Below are positions 27,801 through 37,333 of a stretch of 64,000 nt of DNA, piece after piece. Under the pieces are notes generated by a model, which worked only from the letters and a program-made list of their open reading frames with translations, was not told the origin of the DNA and did not search any database. Position numbers and translations under genes: made by a program. The stretch covers positions 35,549 to 99,548 of the forward strand of contig JACABE010000011.1 of NCBI GenBank assembly GCA_013377005.1, in the 5' to 3' direction. The stretch is from Bacteroidota bacterium (GTDB lineage: Bacteria; Bacteroidota; Bacteroidia; Bacteroidales; JACABE01). Within the stretch, counting starts at the first letter, position 1. Each line of letters starts with the position of its first letter.

Positions 27801-28988
27801 ATGAAATATTTAGAAATATTATTTTGGTTTTTGGTATTTATTGTTTTTTATGCATACATCGGTTATGGTATATTATTAATCTTTTTAGTAAAAATTAAAT
27901 CCATTTTTGTTAAGGACAAAAATTTATATTCAAAAGACTATGAACCAGAAGTAACATTGTTAATTGCCGCTTTCAATGAGAAGGATTATGTGGCTGCAAA
28001 AGTTAGAAATTCTCTCCAATTGGATTATCCCAAAAATAAACTTCATCTTGTATGGGTAACCGACGGTTCTGATGATGGAACACCTGAGTTATTAGGTAAT
28101 TATCCTGAAGTAACTGTATATCATGAATCAGCTCGCAATGGAAAAATAGGAGCTATTAATAGGGCTATGAAATTTGTTAATACTCCAATTGTGGTTTATT
28201 CTGATGCCAATACTATGTTGGGCGAAGATGCCATCAGACGTATAATTTATCTTTTTTCCAATTCTGAAATTGGTTGTGTTTCAGGTGAAAAAAGAATTGT
28301 ATCTAAAGATGCAGATGCAGCTTCAGGTGCAGGAGAAGGTATTTACTGGAAATATGAATCTTTATTAAAACGCTATGATTTTAGACTATATAGTGTAGTT
28401 GGTGCTGCGGGCGAATTGTTTGCCGTTCGTACAGAGCTCCATCAGGATGTTGAACGTGATACAATATTAGATGATTTTATTATCTCATTAAGAATTGCCA
28501 TGAAAGGATATAAAATTGGTTATGATCCTGATGCTTATGCTATAGAATCTGCTTCAGCCAATGTAAAAGAAGAATTAAAACGAAAAATAAGAATTGCAGC
28601 GGGAGGTATTCAGTCTATTGTTCGATTAAAAGCATTACTTAATCCTTTTAAATACAGAACTCTTACATTTCAATATATTTCTCACAGGGTTTTAAGATGG
28701 ACCCTTGCTCCATTATCTTTGATACTTATCTTTATAATGAATGCTTTTTTTGCTTTTAAACAAGGATTCGATAATAGTAATTTTTACACTTTACTTTTCT
28801 GCTTACAATTACTATTTTATTTTTCAGCATTATTGGGATGGTTTTTACAAAACAGAGAAATTAAAGTAAAACTACTTTTTATTCCCTATTATTTCTTTAT
28901 CATGAATTATGCTGTTGTTTTAGGTTTTTTTAGATATATAAAACGTAGCCAGTCAGTTAATTGGGAACGAGCTAAAAGAGCAAATTAA
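27801..28988 (+). CDS. Membrane-bound family 2 glycosyltransferase
   Basis: The 395-aa protein has an N-terminal membrane helix (about 5-30), then a GT-A domain with TLLIAAFNEKDYV (about 51-63), WVTDGSDDGTPE, VVYSDANTMLGEDA (D-x-N/D metal site) and DDFIISLRIAMKGYKIGY (about 219-236). Three C-terminal membrane helices follow. It resembles the cellulose-synthase-like or IcaA-like GT2 group. It is the last gene of the polysaccharide locus; the next 740 bases hold no clear gene. Confidence 0.89.
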   Translation: MKYLEILFWFLVFIVFYAYIGYGILLIFLVKIKSIFVKDKNLYSKDYEPEVTLLIAAFNEKDYVAAKVRNSLQLDYPKNKLHLVWVTDGSDDGTPELLGNYPEVTVYHESARNGKIGAINRAMKFVNTPIVVYSDANTMLGEDAIRRIIYLFSNSEIGCVSGEKRIVSKDADAASGAGEGIYWKYESLLKRYDFRLYSVVGAAGELFAVRTELHQDVERDTILDDFIISLRIAMKGYKIGYDPDAYAIESASANVKEELKRKIRIAAGGIQSIVRLKALLNPFKYRTLTFQYISHRVLRWTLAPLSLILIFIMNAFFAFKQGFDNSNFYTLLFCLQLLFYFSALLGWFLQNREIKVKLLFIPYYFFIMNYAVVLGFFRYIKRSQSVNWERAKRAN

Positions 28989-29728
28989 AATATACTTCAT
29001 TTAATATTTACTGTTCATATACTTTTTTTGGTCAGCCTATATTTTCAGAATTTCATTACTCATAAAGCATTTGTGGAATGACTATGTAAAAACTTTAGAT
29101 GTCATAAAACAGTTGTGGAACGATTATATAAAAACTTTACTATTCATCTCACAATATGGGAAATTTTACCAGTTTAAAAAATTGAAAGGTTTGGGTTATA
29201 AATGCACAATATAATTTTTTTTAATCCTATACTCTATAAAAATAATCCCAAAGCAGATATGTATATTGCATGACTATTTTTATAATCTTCTGGTTTTGAT
29301 TTCAAAAAATAAAGAATTTGGAATATATCAATTATTCTTTTTAAATTTGTGGGATAATTATAGGAAAATTGCATTAAATTAGCCAAGATGGATGGGTTTT
29401 TAAAAGTTTTTTGCAGAACAAACGATTTAACAGTCATTGTAAAATGTCTTAATTTATAACGAATAAAATAACAGCGAAATGATTTGTAGAGTACAATAAA
29501 TCAATCCAGAAGTATCTTCAAAAAATCCTCCATTTTTATGTTTTGTCAAAACAAGGGAAAGGACAGACCAATAATGTTACTTGACAGTTTGAAACAAGAA
29601 AAATGTTTCACTACTCTTAGTAAACCTTATTGGAGTCAATAAATAAGAAAAATGACTAAAGATATTACTTGGATATTAGAAAAAGAATAGAAAATTCAGA
29701 AGGAATAAATTGATTTAAAACTTAACAC
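28989..29728. other. Degenerate 740-base spacer between polysaccharide locus and radical-SAM module
   Basis: No convincing gene. It holds the 42-bp imperfect tandem repeat (29061-29144), a 67-codon minus-strand frame (29234-29437) with no recognisable motif, and a 34-codon plus-strand frame at 29538-29642 ending just upstream of the 275-aa gene. Stops are scattered in all frames, consistent with decayed sequence. Confidence 0.5.
29061..29144 (+). repeat. Two-copy 42-bp imperfect tandem repeat
   Basis: The unit starting CATAAAGCATTTGTGGAA at 29061 is repeated at 29103 (CATAAAACAGTTGTGGAA). About 32 of the first 37 positions are identical; the last five diverge. The copies abut with no spacer, so it is not a CRISPR. 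Confidence 0.7.
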
Positions 29729-30556
29729 ATGGAATTAAAAGCGATTAAAAAAAGAAAAGCTCCTAATTATCCGACCATTGACTATTTTATAGAGAATCCT
29801 GAATTGCTATCGAAACGAATTCCTGACAAATGGTTAAAAAACAAATATGTGGCTTCATCCTTGGCTACATTTATATTTTTAGGAAATCCTGACATACATA
29901 AAAGTAAGGATTTAAAAACGATAGTTATTGTTGAAAGTATCGATAAAGAAAAGAAAGCCGAGAATCAGCAAGTCAAACAGGATGCAATAAAAGTAGCTCC
30001 AATTTTTGTTCATGGTAAAGGTTCAGGTGCAAGTGGTTGTATTGTGATGTCACCGCCTGTTTTTATATCAGAAGATGAAGCGCTTAAGATAATATTAGAA
30101 GCTCTAAAAGCTGAAAACATAAGTTTTGATACTGTAAAAGGACCTGTAATAAGTTTTAAAGCCCTGGCCATTGCTGACGATTGCCTCGATGAAAAAAATG
30201 TTGCAGATGCAAAAGTGAAAATTAAAATGGATGGATATAATGCTAAATACAATATTGCTTTTGAATTTGTATCAACTAAAGATTTTAATAAATTCAGATC
30301 TGACAGCAAATGTTTTTCATCTGTTCAGGGATACGACACTAAGAAAGCAGCTGAATTGTTAAGAGATGAGCTTAAAGCTAACAGCAAAACCAATGCTGTC
30401 GTATTTTATGATCCAATAAGTCATATCAATTTTGAAAATAGCAAAAATTGGAAAAAAAGTGAAACAAAAGCAAAAGAAGAATCTAAAAAACTCTTACTGG
30501 AACAAGTAAATGATTTCATTAAATGGATTAAAAAAGAACACATAATAGCACAATAA
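29729..30556 (+). CDS. Radical-SAM-associated protein of unknown function, 275 aa
   Basis: I recognise no characterised family. The N-terminus is basic (ELKAIKKRKAPNYPT), followed by NPELLSKRIPDKWLKNKYVASS, then a short hydrophobic stretch (SLATFIFLG, about 48-56) that could be a membrane anchor. The middle has GKGSGASGCIVMSPPVFISEDEAL (about 97-120), then a mixed alpha/beta region with AVVFYDPIS (about 228-236) and a Lys-rich helical C-terminus. Its stop abuts the ATG of the radical-SAM gene, so the two are translationally coupled. It may be the substrate, a carrier or a partner of that enzyme; this is inference. Confidence 0.8.
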   Translation: MELKAIKKRKAPNYPTIDYFIENPELLSKRIPDKWLKNKYVASSLATFIFLGNPDIHKSKDLKTIVIVESIDKEKKAENQQVKQDAIKVAPIFVHGKGSGASGCIVMSPPVFISEDEALKIILEALKAENISFDTVKGPVISFKALAIADDCLDEKNVADAKVKIKMDGYNAKYNIAFEFVSTKDFNKFRSDSKCFSSVQGYDTKKAAELLRDELKANSKTNAVVFYDPISHINFENSKNWKKSETKAKEESKKLLLEQVNDFIKWIKKEHIIAQ

Positions 30557-31672
30557 ATGCACGTAACACTTCATTTAACTACAGCTTGCAATATGTCCTG
30601 CGACTATTGTTACTCATCTCCAAACAATAAACATTTTATGTCGCAGGAAACTGCCAATAAAAGCATTGACTTTATCGCTAATAATTACCCTTCAAATACC
30701 GGAATTATCTTTTTTGGTGGAGAACCACTGCTTATGAAGGAACTCATTAAAAGCACCATCTCCTATAGCTCAGAAAAATCAGGGTATTTTCATTATAAAG
30801 TAACTACAAATGGATTACTGCTGGATGCAGATTTTCTGAATTATGCAAACAAAGTTAACTTACAGGTTTCAATCAGTATTGATGGTAATGAGCATGCCCA
30901 TAATGCATTCAGGAGATATGCTGACAGAACTCCAACGTTTGAGGATTTAAAGGAAAAGGTAGATTTACTTTTAAAATACCAACCATATGCTAAAGCATTA
31001 ATGACAGTTTCACCTGAAACCCTTCCATATTATTCTTCATCAGTTGAATATCTTTTAAATCGGGGTTTTAAATACATCATCGTTTCCTTGAATTATGCAG
31101 GAAACTGGAATGACAAATCAATTAAGGAGCTCAAAAAGCAATATAAGAAAATTTCAAAAATATATGAACACAATATTATGAAGGAAGAAAAATTCTATTT
31201 CTCTCCTTTTGAAATGAAACTGGCAAGCCATATTCGTCAGGAAAATTTCGAGTGCTATCAGTGTCATTTGGCTATGGAGCAAATCTCAATTGCCCATGAT
31301 GGAAGCATATATCCCTGCGTACAATTTGTTAAAGACGGAATGTCAAATAAAAGCTATTCGATAGGAAATATTAGTTCTGCTATAGATGAATTCAGAAAAG
31401 AACAACTTTATCAGGAATCAAAGAAACCATCAGCAATATGTTCTGTATGTGATTATAATCCAAGATGCAATAATAAATGCAGTTGTCTGAACTGGCAACT
31501 AAGTGGTGAATTAAATCAGATTTCACCTATTGTTTGTGAAACTGAAAAAATATTGATACCCATTGTTGATAAATTAGGTGAAAGACTTTTTAAGATAGGT
31601 TCATCAATGTTCATTCAGAAACATTATAATGTTATTTATCCTATTCTTTCAATGATTGAGGACATGAACTAA
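30557..31672 (+). CDS. Radical SAM protein with SPASM domain
   Basis: The 371-aa protein has the canonical [4Fe-4S] motif CNMSCDYC at residues 11-18 (C11, C15, C18), followed by GGEPLL (about 55-60) and the SAM-binding strands VTTNGLLL and VSISIDGNEHAHN. The C-terminal SPASM-like region is cysteine-rich: C233 and C236 (CYQC), YPCVQF, CSVCDYNPRCNNKCSC and a late Cys near residue 330, enough for two auxiliary clusters. SPASM enzymes mature ribosomal peptides or proteins (thioether, C-C or epimer chemistry). The start directly follows the stop of the 275-aa gene. No classical short precursor peptide is evident. Confidence 0.93.
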   Translation: MHVTLHLTTACNMSCDYCYSSPNNKHFMSQETANKSIDFIANNYPSNTGIIFFGGEPLLMKELIKSTISYSSEKSGYFHYKVTTNGLLLDADFLNYANKVNLQVSISIDGNEHAHNAFRRYADRTPTFEDLKEKVDLLLKYQPYAKALMTVSPETLPYYSSSVEYLLNRGFKYIIVSLNYAGNWNDKSIKELKKQYKKISKIYEHNIMKEEKFYFSPFEMKLASHIRQENFECYQCHLAMEQISIAHDGSIYPCVQFVKDGMSNKSYSIGNISSAIDEFRKEQLYQESKKPSAICSVCDYNPRCNNKCSCLNWQLSGELNQISPIVCETEKILIPIVDKLGERLFKIGSSMFIQKHYNVIYPILSMIEDMN

Positions 31673-31797
31673 AAACACTACAGACAATTCAAATTTGTTT
31701 TCAATCTGCAACAAATTCATAAAAAAGTTTATCAGGCGCTGGCTCATGTTAACCACACCTACTCAATTCAGTCTTTTAAATATTAATGAAAGCTATT

Positions 31798-32880
31798 TTA
31801 TCGGTTATGATTGATAAAAACCTCTGTTGCTCCTACACCATATTTTGCCATGGAAGCATCGAAGTAATGCAGGTTATCATAAGTTTTTAAAATTTTAATC
31901 ATTTCATTTTTAAGTACTCCTGTACCTACGCCATGTATAAAAATCAATTTATGTGTTTTGTTTATAAAAGCCGATTCTAAACATTTGGTAAAATAATCCA
32001 ATTGTATTTTAAGCATTTCGGCATTGTCGAGCAAATAGTAATCTTCTACCAGTTCGCCAATATGTAAATCTATTTCGGCAGTAGTGGGGTTTAATTGATG
32101 GGCATCTAAAATAGTTTCAGTTTTTACCTGAGTAGCTTTTTTCTGTTGTATTTCTGTAGCATCTTTATTGGTAAATAATGCAAACTTCGACTGATTGCTT
32201 GGTATTTCTGTTAATCGTCCGAGCGTTAATACCAACGCTTTTTCCTGAAGAAAAGAAGAACTGATGTAGTTTTCTTCTTTATAAAAACGGCTGGGTTTTA
32301 TTTTGAAATCAGCATTCATAGGTGTTAACAATCGTTCTTTAAGTTCGGCATGAAACAATACTTGCACATTGCCTGCACTCCACGATTCCAAATCTTCTCT
32401 TTCGATAGTAGTAATTACTTTTTTGCTTTCGGGCGATAATACATCATAATCCATACCATGGAATTTGCCGTCTTCATCCATTAACGTAAGATTAAACAAG
32501 GTATAAAACTCGGTATGATTGATAATGCAAACATCAATCATACCTGTCAGCAGCCAGCGTTGGTCGTGAGGAATATACACCAGATAAATACCTGCCACCT
32601 GATTGCTGCTGCCATAAGATTTTAATAAAGCCGATTTGCCATCATCTTCCATTTCCTCTTCTTCTGCCTGAATTAAATTAGGATTTACATTAAAATTCTG
32701 ATTAAACAAACGTGCACCTGCAGAGCTTTCATCTATTTTTAATAATTCACTTGCCATTGTTGGTACCTCAAATCCTTCTTCTATGGCTACGTTTACCATT
32801 GTCGAACTAATTATTTTGGTAACAATTCCACCTCCGCTTGTATTTAAAAATTTTACTTTATCGCCTGGTTTAAAGTTCAT
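31798..32880 (-). CDS. DUF2027 protein with C-terminal Smr domain
   Basis: The 360-aa protein begins with a small beta-barrel-like KOW/SH3-type segment (FKPGDKVKFLNTSGGGIVTKI), then the DUF2027 domain (about 85-235) and a C-terminal Smr (MutS2-related) domain starting at EIDLHIGEL (about 272), with the characteristic KLIFIHGVGTGVLKNEM (HGxGxGxL, about 315-331). Smr domains are DNA/RNA-nicking or nucleic-acid-binding modules; this Bacteroidota combination is uncharacterised. It is transcribed away from the next gene, with a 263-base AT-rich gap upstream. Confidence 0.88.
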   Translation of the reverse strand: MNFKPGDKVKFLNTSGGGIVTKIISSTMVNVAIEEGFEVPTMASELLKIDESSAGARLFNQNFNVNPNLIQAEEEEMEDDGKSALLKSYGSSNQVAGIYLVYIPHDQRWLLTGMIDVCIINHTEFYTLFNLTLMDEDGKFHGMDYDVLSPESKKVITTIEREDLESWSAGNVQVLFHAELKERLLTPMNADFKIKPSRFYKEENYISSSFLQEKALVLTLGRLTEIPSNQSKFALFTNKDATEIQQKKATQVKTETILDAHQLNPTTAEIDLHIGELVEDYYLLDNAEMLKIQLDYFTKCLESAFINKTHKLIFIHGVGTGVLKNEMIKILKTYDNLHYFDASMAKYGVGATEVFINHNR

Positions 32881-33143
32881 CTATATATTTTTTTAATTTG
32901 TTTCTGATTTTAGTAATGATATAACAACCATAGATAAATAGTGTTGATAAAACTATTTACTGCTTACTTTATAAATATCATATTAAGCTGCAAAAGTAGT
33001 GTTTTAGATGCTATTTTTAAGCTTTTTTATTTTTGAGCAAAACAGTTCAATACCCAAATAGCTAAAAAAACATTTATTTATTAACTTTTTTGTAACTTTT
33101 TTTGAATTGATTACGTCATAATAAAAAACAAAAATATAAATAC

Positions 33144-33392
33144 ATGAAAGCAACAACACTTATTTTTATTTTCTCAGGATTGATAGGCTTAAACAAGTGT
33201 TCAGAAGATATAGAAATAAAACTACCGACTTTTTTAATTGAGAAAAACTTAAAAACAGAAGATTCTGATAAAGTAAAATTTGAAACTAAAAAAGATACAT
33301 CAGCAATATCTTCTATTTCTTTATCCGATTTTTATATTTCCCAAACCTCGTACAGAAAAACAACTAACTTAACTGAAAAACTCATTCTTTAG
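33144..33392 (+). CDS. Small secreted protein, 82 aa
   Basis: The 82-codon frame starts with a lysine, a hydrophobic core (TTLIFIFSGLIGLNKCSED) and a Cys at residue 19 that could be a poor lipobox (L-N-K-C). The remainder is polar, Lys/Ser/Thr-rich, with no known motif. It is followed after 36 bases by a strong terminator, supporting an independent transcription unit. Function unknown. Confidence 0.6.
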   Translation: MKATTLIFIFSGLIGLNKCSEDIEIKLPTFLIEKNLKTEDSDKVKFETKKDTSAISSISLSDFYISQTSYRKTTNLTEKLIL

Positions 33393-33428
33393 CAGCGTTT
33401 TAAATCAAAATAATACACCTATTATTTC

Positions 33429-33459
33429 AAAGCTATCTCCGAAAAGATAGCTTTTTTTA
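33429..33459 (+). terminator. Rho-independent terminator
   Basis: Ten-bp stem AAAGCTATCT / AGATAGCTTT (33429-33438 with 33445-33454) with a six-base loop and a run of seven T. It ends the 82-aa gene unit. Confidence 0.85.
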
Positions 33460-33536
33460 TGACTTGTCCTGAATTATTCCAGATGAGAAACTAAATCTGT
33501 AAACCAATAGATGAATAAGCCCAAATCAAAAATTGA

Positions 33537-33566
33537 TTGTTTTTACATCAAAAAGCAGTATCTTTG
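33537..33566 (+). promoter_or_regulatory. Promoter of fabG
   Basis: TTG (33537-33539), 19-base spacer, TATCTTTG (33559-33566): the full Bacteroidota -33/-7 consensus at optimal spacing, 25 bases before the fabG ATG. Confidence 0.68.
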
Positions 33567-33590
33567 CCCTTAAATTTAACATAACATACA

Positions 33591-34337
33591 ATGAAGTTAT
33601 TAGAAGGAAAAACAGCTTTAATTACAGGAGCTTCCAGAGGAATTGGAAAAGCAATTGCAATAACATTTGCTAATAATGGAGCAAATGTTGCCTTTTCTGA
33701 TTTGGCTTATGACGAAAATGCACAAAAATTAGAAACTGAACTCAATGCTTTGGGTATTAAAGCAAAAGCTTATGCATCGAACGCTGCTTCTTTTGAAGCT
33801 GCTGAAAAATTAATAACCGATGTTGCTGCCGATTTTGGTCAGATTGATATTTTAGTTAACAATGCAGGTATTACCCGTGATGCTTTGCTGATGCGTATGA
33901 GCGAAAATGATTGGGATTTGGTAATGAATGTAAATCTTAAATCGGTATTTAATCTTACCAAAGCTGTACAAAAAGTAATGCTTAAACAACGATTCGGTTC
34001 TATTATAAATATGAGTTCTGTAGTTGGAAGATCGGGTAATCCTGGACAATCTAACTATTCAGCTTCCAAAGCAGGAATTATTGGATTTACGAAATCAATT
34101 GCACAAGAATTAGGCTCTCGTAATATTCGTTGCAATGCAGTTGCACCGGGGTTTATTGAAACTGAAATGACAGCACAATTACCACCGGAAATTAAAGAAA
34201 CATGGATAAAAGACATTCCTTTGAGACGTACAGGCAAGCCGGAAGATGTTGCTAATCTTTGCTTATTTCTTGGATCTGATCTCTCTTCTTATGTTAGTGG
34301 ACAGGTTATTAATGTTTGTGGTGCAATGAATACCTAA
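33591..34337 (+). CDS. fabG: 3-oxoacyl-[acyl-carrier-protein] reductase
   Basis: The 248-aa classical short-chain dehydrogenase reduces 3-oxoacyl-ACP with NADPH in fatty-acid elongation. Visible: TGASRGIG (12-19, cofactor loop), NNAGITRD (about 87-94), catalytic S143, Y156 and K160 (S...YSASK), and the C-terminal GQVINVCGAM. Length and the NNAGITRD motif are diagnostic for FabG within the SDR family. It has a well-formed promoter and follows a terminator, so it starts a transcription unit. The next gene begins 69 bases downstream after an AT-rich direct repeat. Confidence 0.95.
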   Translation: MKLLEGKTALITGASRGIGKAIAITFANNGANVAFSDLAYDENAQKLETELNALGIKAKAYASNAASFEAAEKLITDVAADFGQIDILVNNAGITRDALLMRMSENDWDLVMNVNLKSVFNLTKAVQKVMLKQRFGSIINMSSVVGRSGNPGQSNYSASKAGIIGFTKSIAQELGSRNIRCNAVAPGFIETEMTAQLPPEIKETWIKDIPLRRTGKPEDVANLCLFLGSDLSSYVSGQVINVCGAMNT

Positions 34338-34406
34338 TTAATTATCAATTATTAATTATCAATGAAAAGTAAAATCATTAATAATTAACCAGTAACCATT
34401 ATAAAA

Positions 34407-36488
34407 TTGAATATCATTACCGAATATCCAGCATGGATGATTGTTTTTTGCATTATTGCAGGAATAGCTTATTCCGCAATTTTGTATTACAAAAACAGAC
34501 GCAATGATTTTTCTCCATTGCTTAGCAAGTTAATGTCTTTATTTCGCTTTCTTGCTATATTTTTTATTGCATTTTTATTGCTTTCGCCACTCTTAAAAAC
34601 CATTACTCATTCCAACGAAAAGCCTATTATTATTTTTGCTCAGGATAATTCACAATCAATTTTAATAAGCAAAGATTCATCTTTTTATAAAAATGAATAC
34701 AAACAAAAAATTGAAAAACTGATTGATGAACTTGGACAGAAATATGACATTAAAAGCTTTAGTTTTGATGATAAAGTAAATGAACAGCTTAATTTTGACT
34801 ATAAAGGCAAACAAACAGATATTTCTGCTTTATTTGATGATTTAATAACCAGATATACCAATCGCAATGTTGGAGCAATTATTATTGCCAGTGATGGTAT
34901 TTATAACAAAGGTAACAATCCTTTATATGTATCTGATAAAATAAAAGCTCCTATTTATACTCTTGCGTTGGGTGATACCAGTATTCGTAAAGATTTGCTC
35001 ATACAAAAAGTTAATTTCAACCGCATTACTTATTTAGGAAATACTTTTCCTATTGAAGTAGTTGTAAATGCTAATAAAGCTAAGGGCTTGTCGGCGAAAC
35101 TAAAACTAACGCATGGTCAAAAGGAGTTGTTTAATAAAACAATTAATTTTAGTAGCGAACAATATAGCGAAACTATTAATATTACTACCGAAGCCAAAGA
35201 AATCGGTTTGCAACGATATACCATTAGTATTTCTCCGGTAAACGATGAAATTATACTTACCAATAATCGGAAAGATATTTTTATAGATGTGCTGGATGCT
35301 CGTCAGAAAATATTATTATTGGCAGCTAACCCTCATCCCGATGTTTCTGCAATAAAACAAACCTTGGAGGGTAATCGGAATTATGATGTACAAGTAGCGT
35401 TGATTAATGATTTTACCAAACCTGTTTCTGATTATAATTTGGTGATTTTACATCAATTGCCCGCCAATAATTCTGCTGCTACAAAAATTATTTCAGATAT
35501 TCAAAAAGCAAACATTCCACTACTATATATTTTAGGTACTCAAAGCAATATTTCTCAATTTAACGCATACAATACGGGGTTGAATATTGCTGCAAAAAAT
35601 CAGGTTTTTAATGAATCGCTACCATCTCTTTCTTCAGAATTTTCATATTTTACTATTAGTGATGAAACTAGAAAGATGCTCAATAATTTTCCTCCATTAA
35701 ATTGTATTTATGGTAATTACAAATCATCTCCTTCTGCTGAACCTTTTTTGATACAAAAGATAGGAAATGTTATCAGTAATCAACCGTTAATTCTTTTTAA
35801 CCAATCTCTTGGAAGTAAAAATGGTATAATTACAGGTGAAGGTTTATGGAAATGGAAGCTTTCAAACTATGCACAAAAGAATAATTCAGAAGCTTTTGAT
35901 GAAATTATCACTAAAATTGTTCAGTATCTTTCAGTAAGAATTGAAAAAGGTTTGTTTAGGGTTATTAATAGCCATGTTTTTAATGAAAATCAAAACGTAG
36001 AATTTGATGCAGAGTTATACAATGACAGTTATGAACTTATCAATGAAAACGATGTAAATTTGACAATAATAAATAGTTCAGGCAAAAAGTTTCCATATCA
36101 ATTTAATAAAACATCCAATGCTTATCATTTGAATGCAGGTGTTTATCCTCAAGGAGATTATAAATATCAAGCTGTTGTTAAATTGAAGAACAAAACGTTG
36201 ACTCAAAATGGAGAGTTCACCGTAATGGCAATGGATGCTGAATTTTCTAATACAATTGCCAATCATGAATTACTTTATAATTTAGCGAAGAAGAATGGTG
36301 GCGAAATGCTCTATCCTTCTCAAATTGAAAAATTAGCTGATTTATTACAAAAACGTGATGATATTAAATTGGTTAAATATACTCAAAAACGTTTTAACGA
36401 TTTAATCAATCTTTACTGGATCTTCTTTATTATTATCGCATTGCTTTCAGCAGAATGGTTTTTGCGCAAACGTAATGGAGGCTATTAA
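34407..36488 (+). CDS. VWA-like membrane protein, 693 aa
   Basis: Two N-terminal membrane helices (about 9-27 and 42-63) and one at the C-terminus (about 670-688) flank a large extracytoplasmic region. A von Willebrand A-like core is suggested by IIFAQDNSQSI (DxSxS, about 76-86), RNVGAIIIASDGIYNKG (about 150-166) and APIYTLALGD. A glutamine-amidotransferase-like segment with KILLLAANPHPD follows. This layout is common in Bacteroidota and is usually annotated as a VWA domain-containing hypothetical protein. The start is TTG at 34407; no in-frame ATG precedes it. The end runs into the YdcF gene. Confidence 0.75.
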   Translation: MNIITEYPAWMIVFCIIAGIAYSAILYYKNRRNDFSPLLSKLMSLFRFLAIFFIAFLLLSPLLKTITHSNEKPIIIFAQDNSQSILISKDSSFYKNEYKQKIEKLIDELGQKYDIKSFSFDDKVNEQLNFDYKGKQTDISALFDDLITRYTNRNVGAIIIASDGIYNKGNNPLYVSDKIKAPIYTLALGDTSIRKDLLIQKVNFNRITYLGNTFPIEVVVNANKAKGLSAKLKLTHGQKELFNKTINFSSEQYSETINITTEAKEIGLQRYTISISPVNDEIILTNNRKDIFIDVLDARQKILLLAANPHPDVSAIKQTLEGNRNYDVQVALINDFTKPVSDYNLVILHQLPANNSAATKIISDIQKANIPLLYILGTQSNISQFNAYNTGLNIAAKNQVFNESLPSLSSEFSYFTISDETRKMLNNFPPLNCIYGNYKSSPSAEPFLIQKIGNVISNQPLILFNQSLGSKNGIITGEGLWKWKLSNYAQKNNSEAFDEIITKIVQYLSVRIEKGLFRVINSHVFNENQNVEFDAELYNDSYELINENDVNLTIINSSGKKFPYQFNKTSNAYHLNAGVYPQGDYKYQAVVKLKNKTLTQNGEFTVMAMDAEFSNTIANHELLYNLAKKNGGEMLYPSQIEKLADLLQKRDDIKLVKYTQKRFNDLINLYWIFFIIIALLSAEWFLRKRNGGY

Positions 36489-36489
36489 A

Positions 36490-37260
36490 ATGTTTTTTGT
36501 AATTTCCAAAGTATTATCTTATTTACTCAACCCATTATTTTGGATTTTTACTTTATTGATAATAGCTTATTTTATTAAAAATAAAAAAACAGGGCAAAAA
36601 TTATTGCTTATTTCAATTATAGCTTTCTATTTGTTCTCAAATCGTTTTATTTGTGATGAATTTATTCGTATTTGGGAATTTGATTTTCCTGAGAAATCAT
36701 TTCCTAAGGAACAATATGATGTCGGAATTGTTTTAAGTGGAGATATTGTTAGTTATGATTATCGTACTGAAAAATTAATTTTCAGACAGCAAGCTGACAG
36801 ACTTATACAGGCTATTGATTTGTATAAACAAGGTAAAATAAAAAAGATATTACTTACAGGTGGTTCTGGTCAACTAAGTTTTAGCAATCAGCCTGAAGCT
36901 AGTTTTATGAAGAAACATGCTGTTAAACTTGGTATTTCAGAGAATGATATTTTGTTGGATTCAATTTCTAAAAACACATTTCAAAATGCTGCTATATCAA
37001 AAAAGATGCTTGAAGTAGCATTTCCTAATGGTGGGAGGTTTTTATTAATTACATCGGCCTTGCATATCCGAAGATCCTTAGCTGTATTTAAAAAAGCTTC
37101 AATAATAGTGGATGCCTATCCTACATCTAAACTCACTGGCATAAGGCTTTATAATTTTGAACATCTTTTTGTCCCTCATGTTAGTAGTTTTGAAAGCTGG
37201 AGTGATTTAATTCATGAATGGGTTGGATATATAATTTATAAAATAATGGGCTACATATAA
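36490..37260 (+). CDS. YdcF/ElyC-like DUF218 family protein
   Basis: The 256-aa protein has two N-terminal membrane helices (about 1-25 and 29-50) and a DUF218 domain: VGIVLSGDIVSYD (about 79-91), KILLTGGSGQLSF (LLTGGSG, about 118-130), SKNTFQNAAISKK, FLLITSALHIRRSLAVFKK. It is a better match to YdcF/ElyC than the gene at 24049. Members influence peptidoglycan precursor or envelope homeostasis. An upstream in-frame ATG (36475) lies inside the previous gene; the start at 36490, immediately after the previous stop, gives the normal membrane N-terminus. Confidence 0.85.
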   Translation: MFFVISKVLSYLLNPLFWIFTLLIIAYFIKNKKTGQKLLLISIIAFYLFSNRFICDEFIRIWEFDFPEKSFPKEQYDVGIVLSGDIVSYDYRTEKLIFRQQADRLIQAIDLYKQGKIKKILLTGGSGQLSFSNQPEASFMKKHAVKLGISENDILLDSISKNTFQNAAISKKMLEVAFPNGGRFLLITSALHIRRSLAVFKKASIIVDAYPTSKLTGIRLYNFEHLFVPHVSSFESWSDLIHEWVGYIIYKIMGYI

Positions 37261-37333
37261 ACAATGATGAATAATGATTAATGAAAAAAATAGTAATAAC
37301 AAACCAATAACTTTATAAACTTTTTACTAAACT

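Noticed and set aside
29061..29144. Short CRISPR remnant
   Set aside because: Two 42-bp copies abut without a spacer and diverge at the ends.
29234..29437. 67-codon minus-strand gene
   Set aside because: No family, no promoter-like element, in an area with scattered stops; may be decayed sequence.
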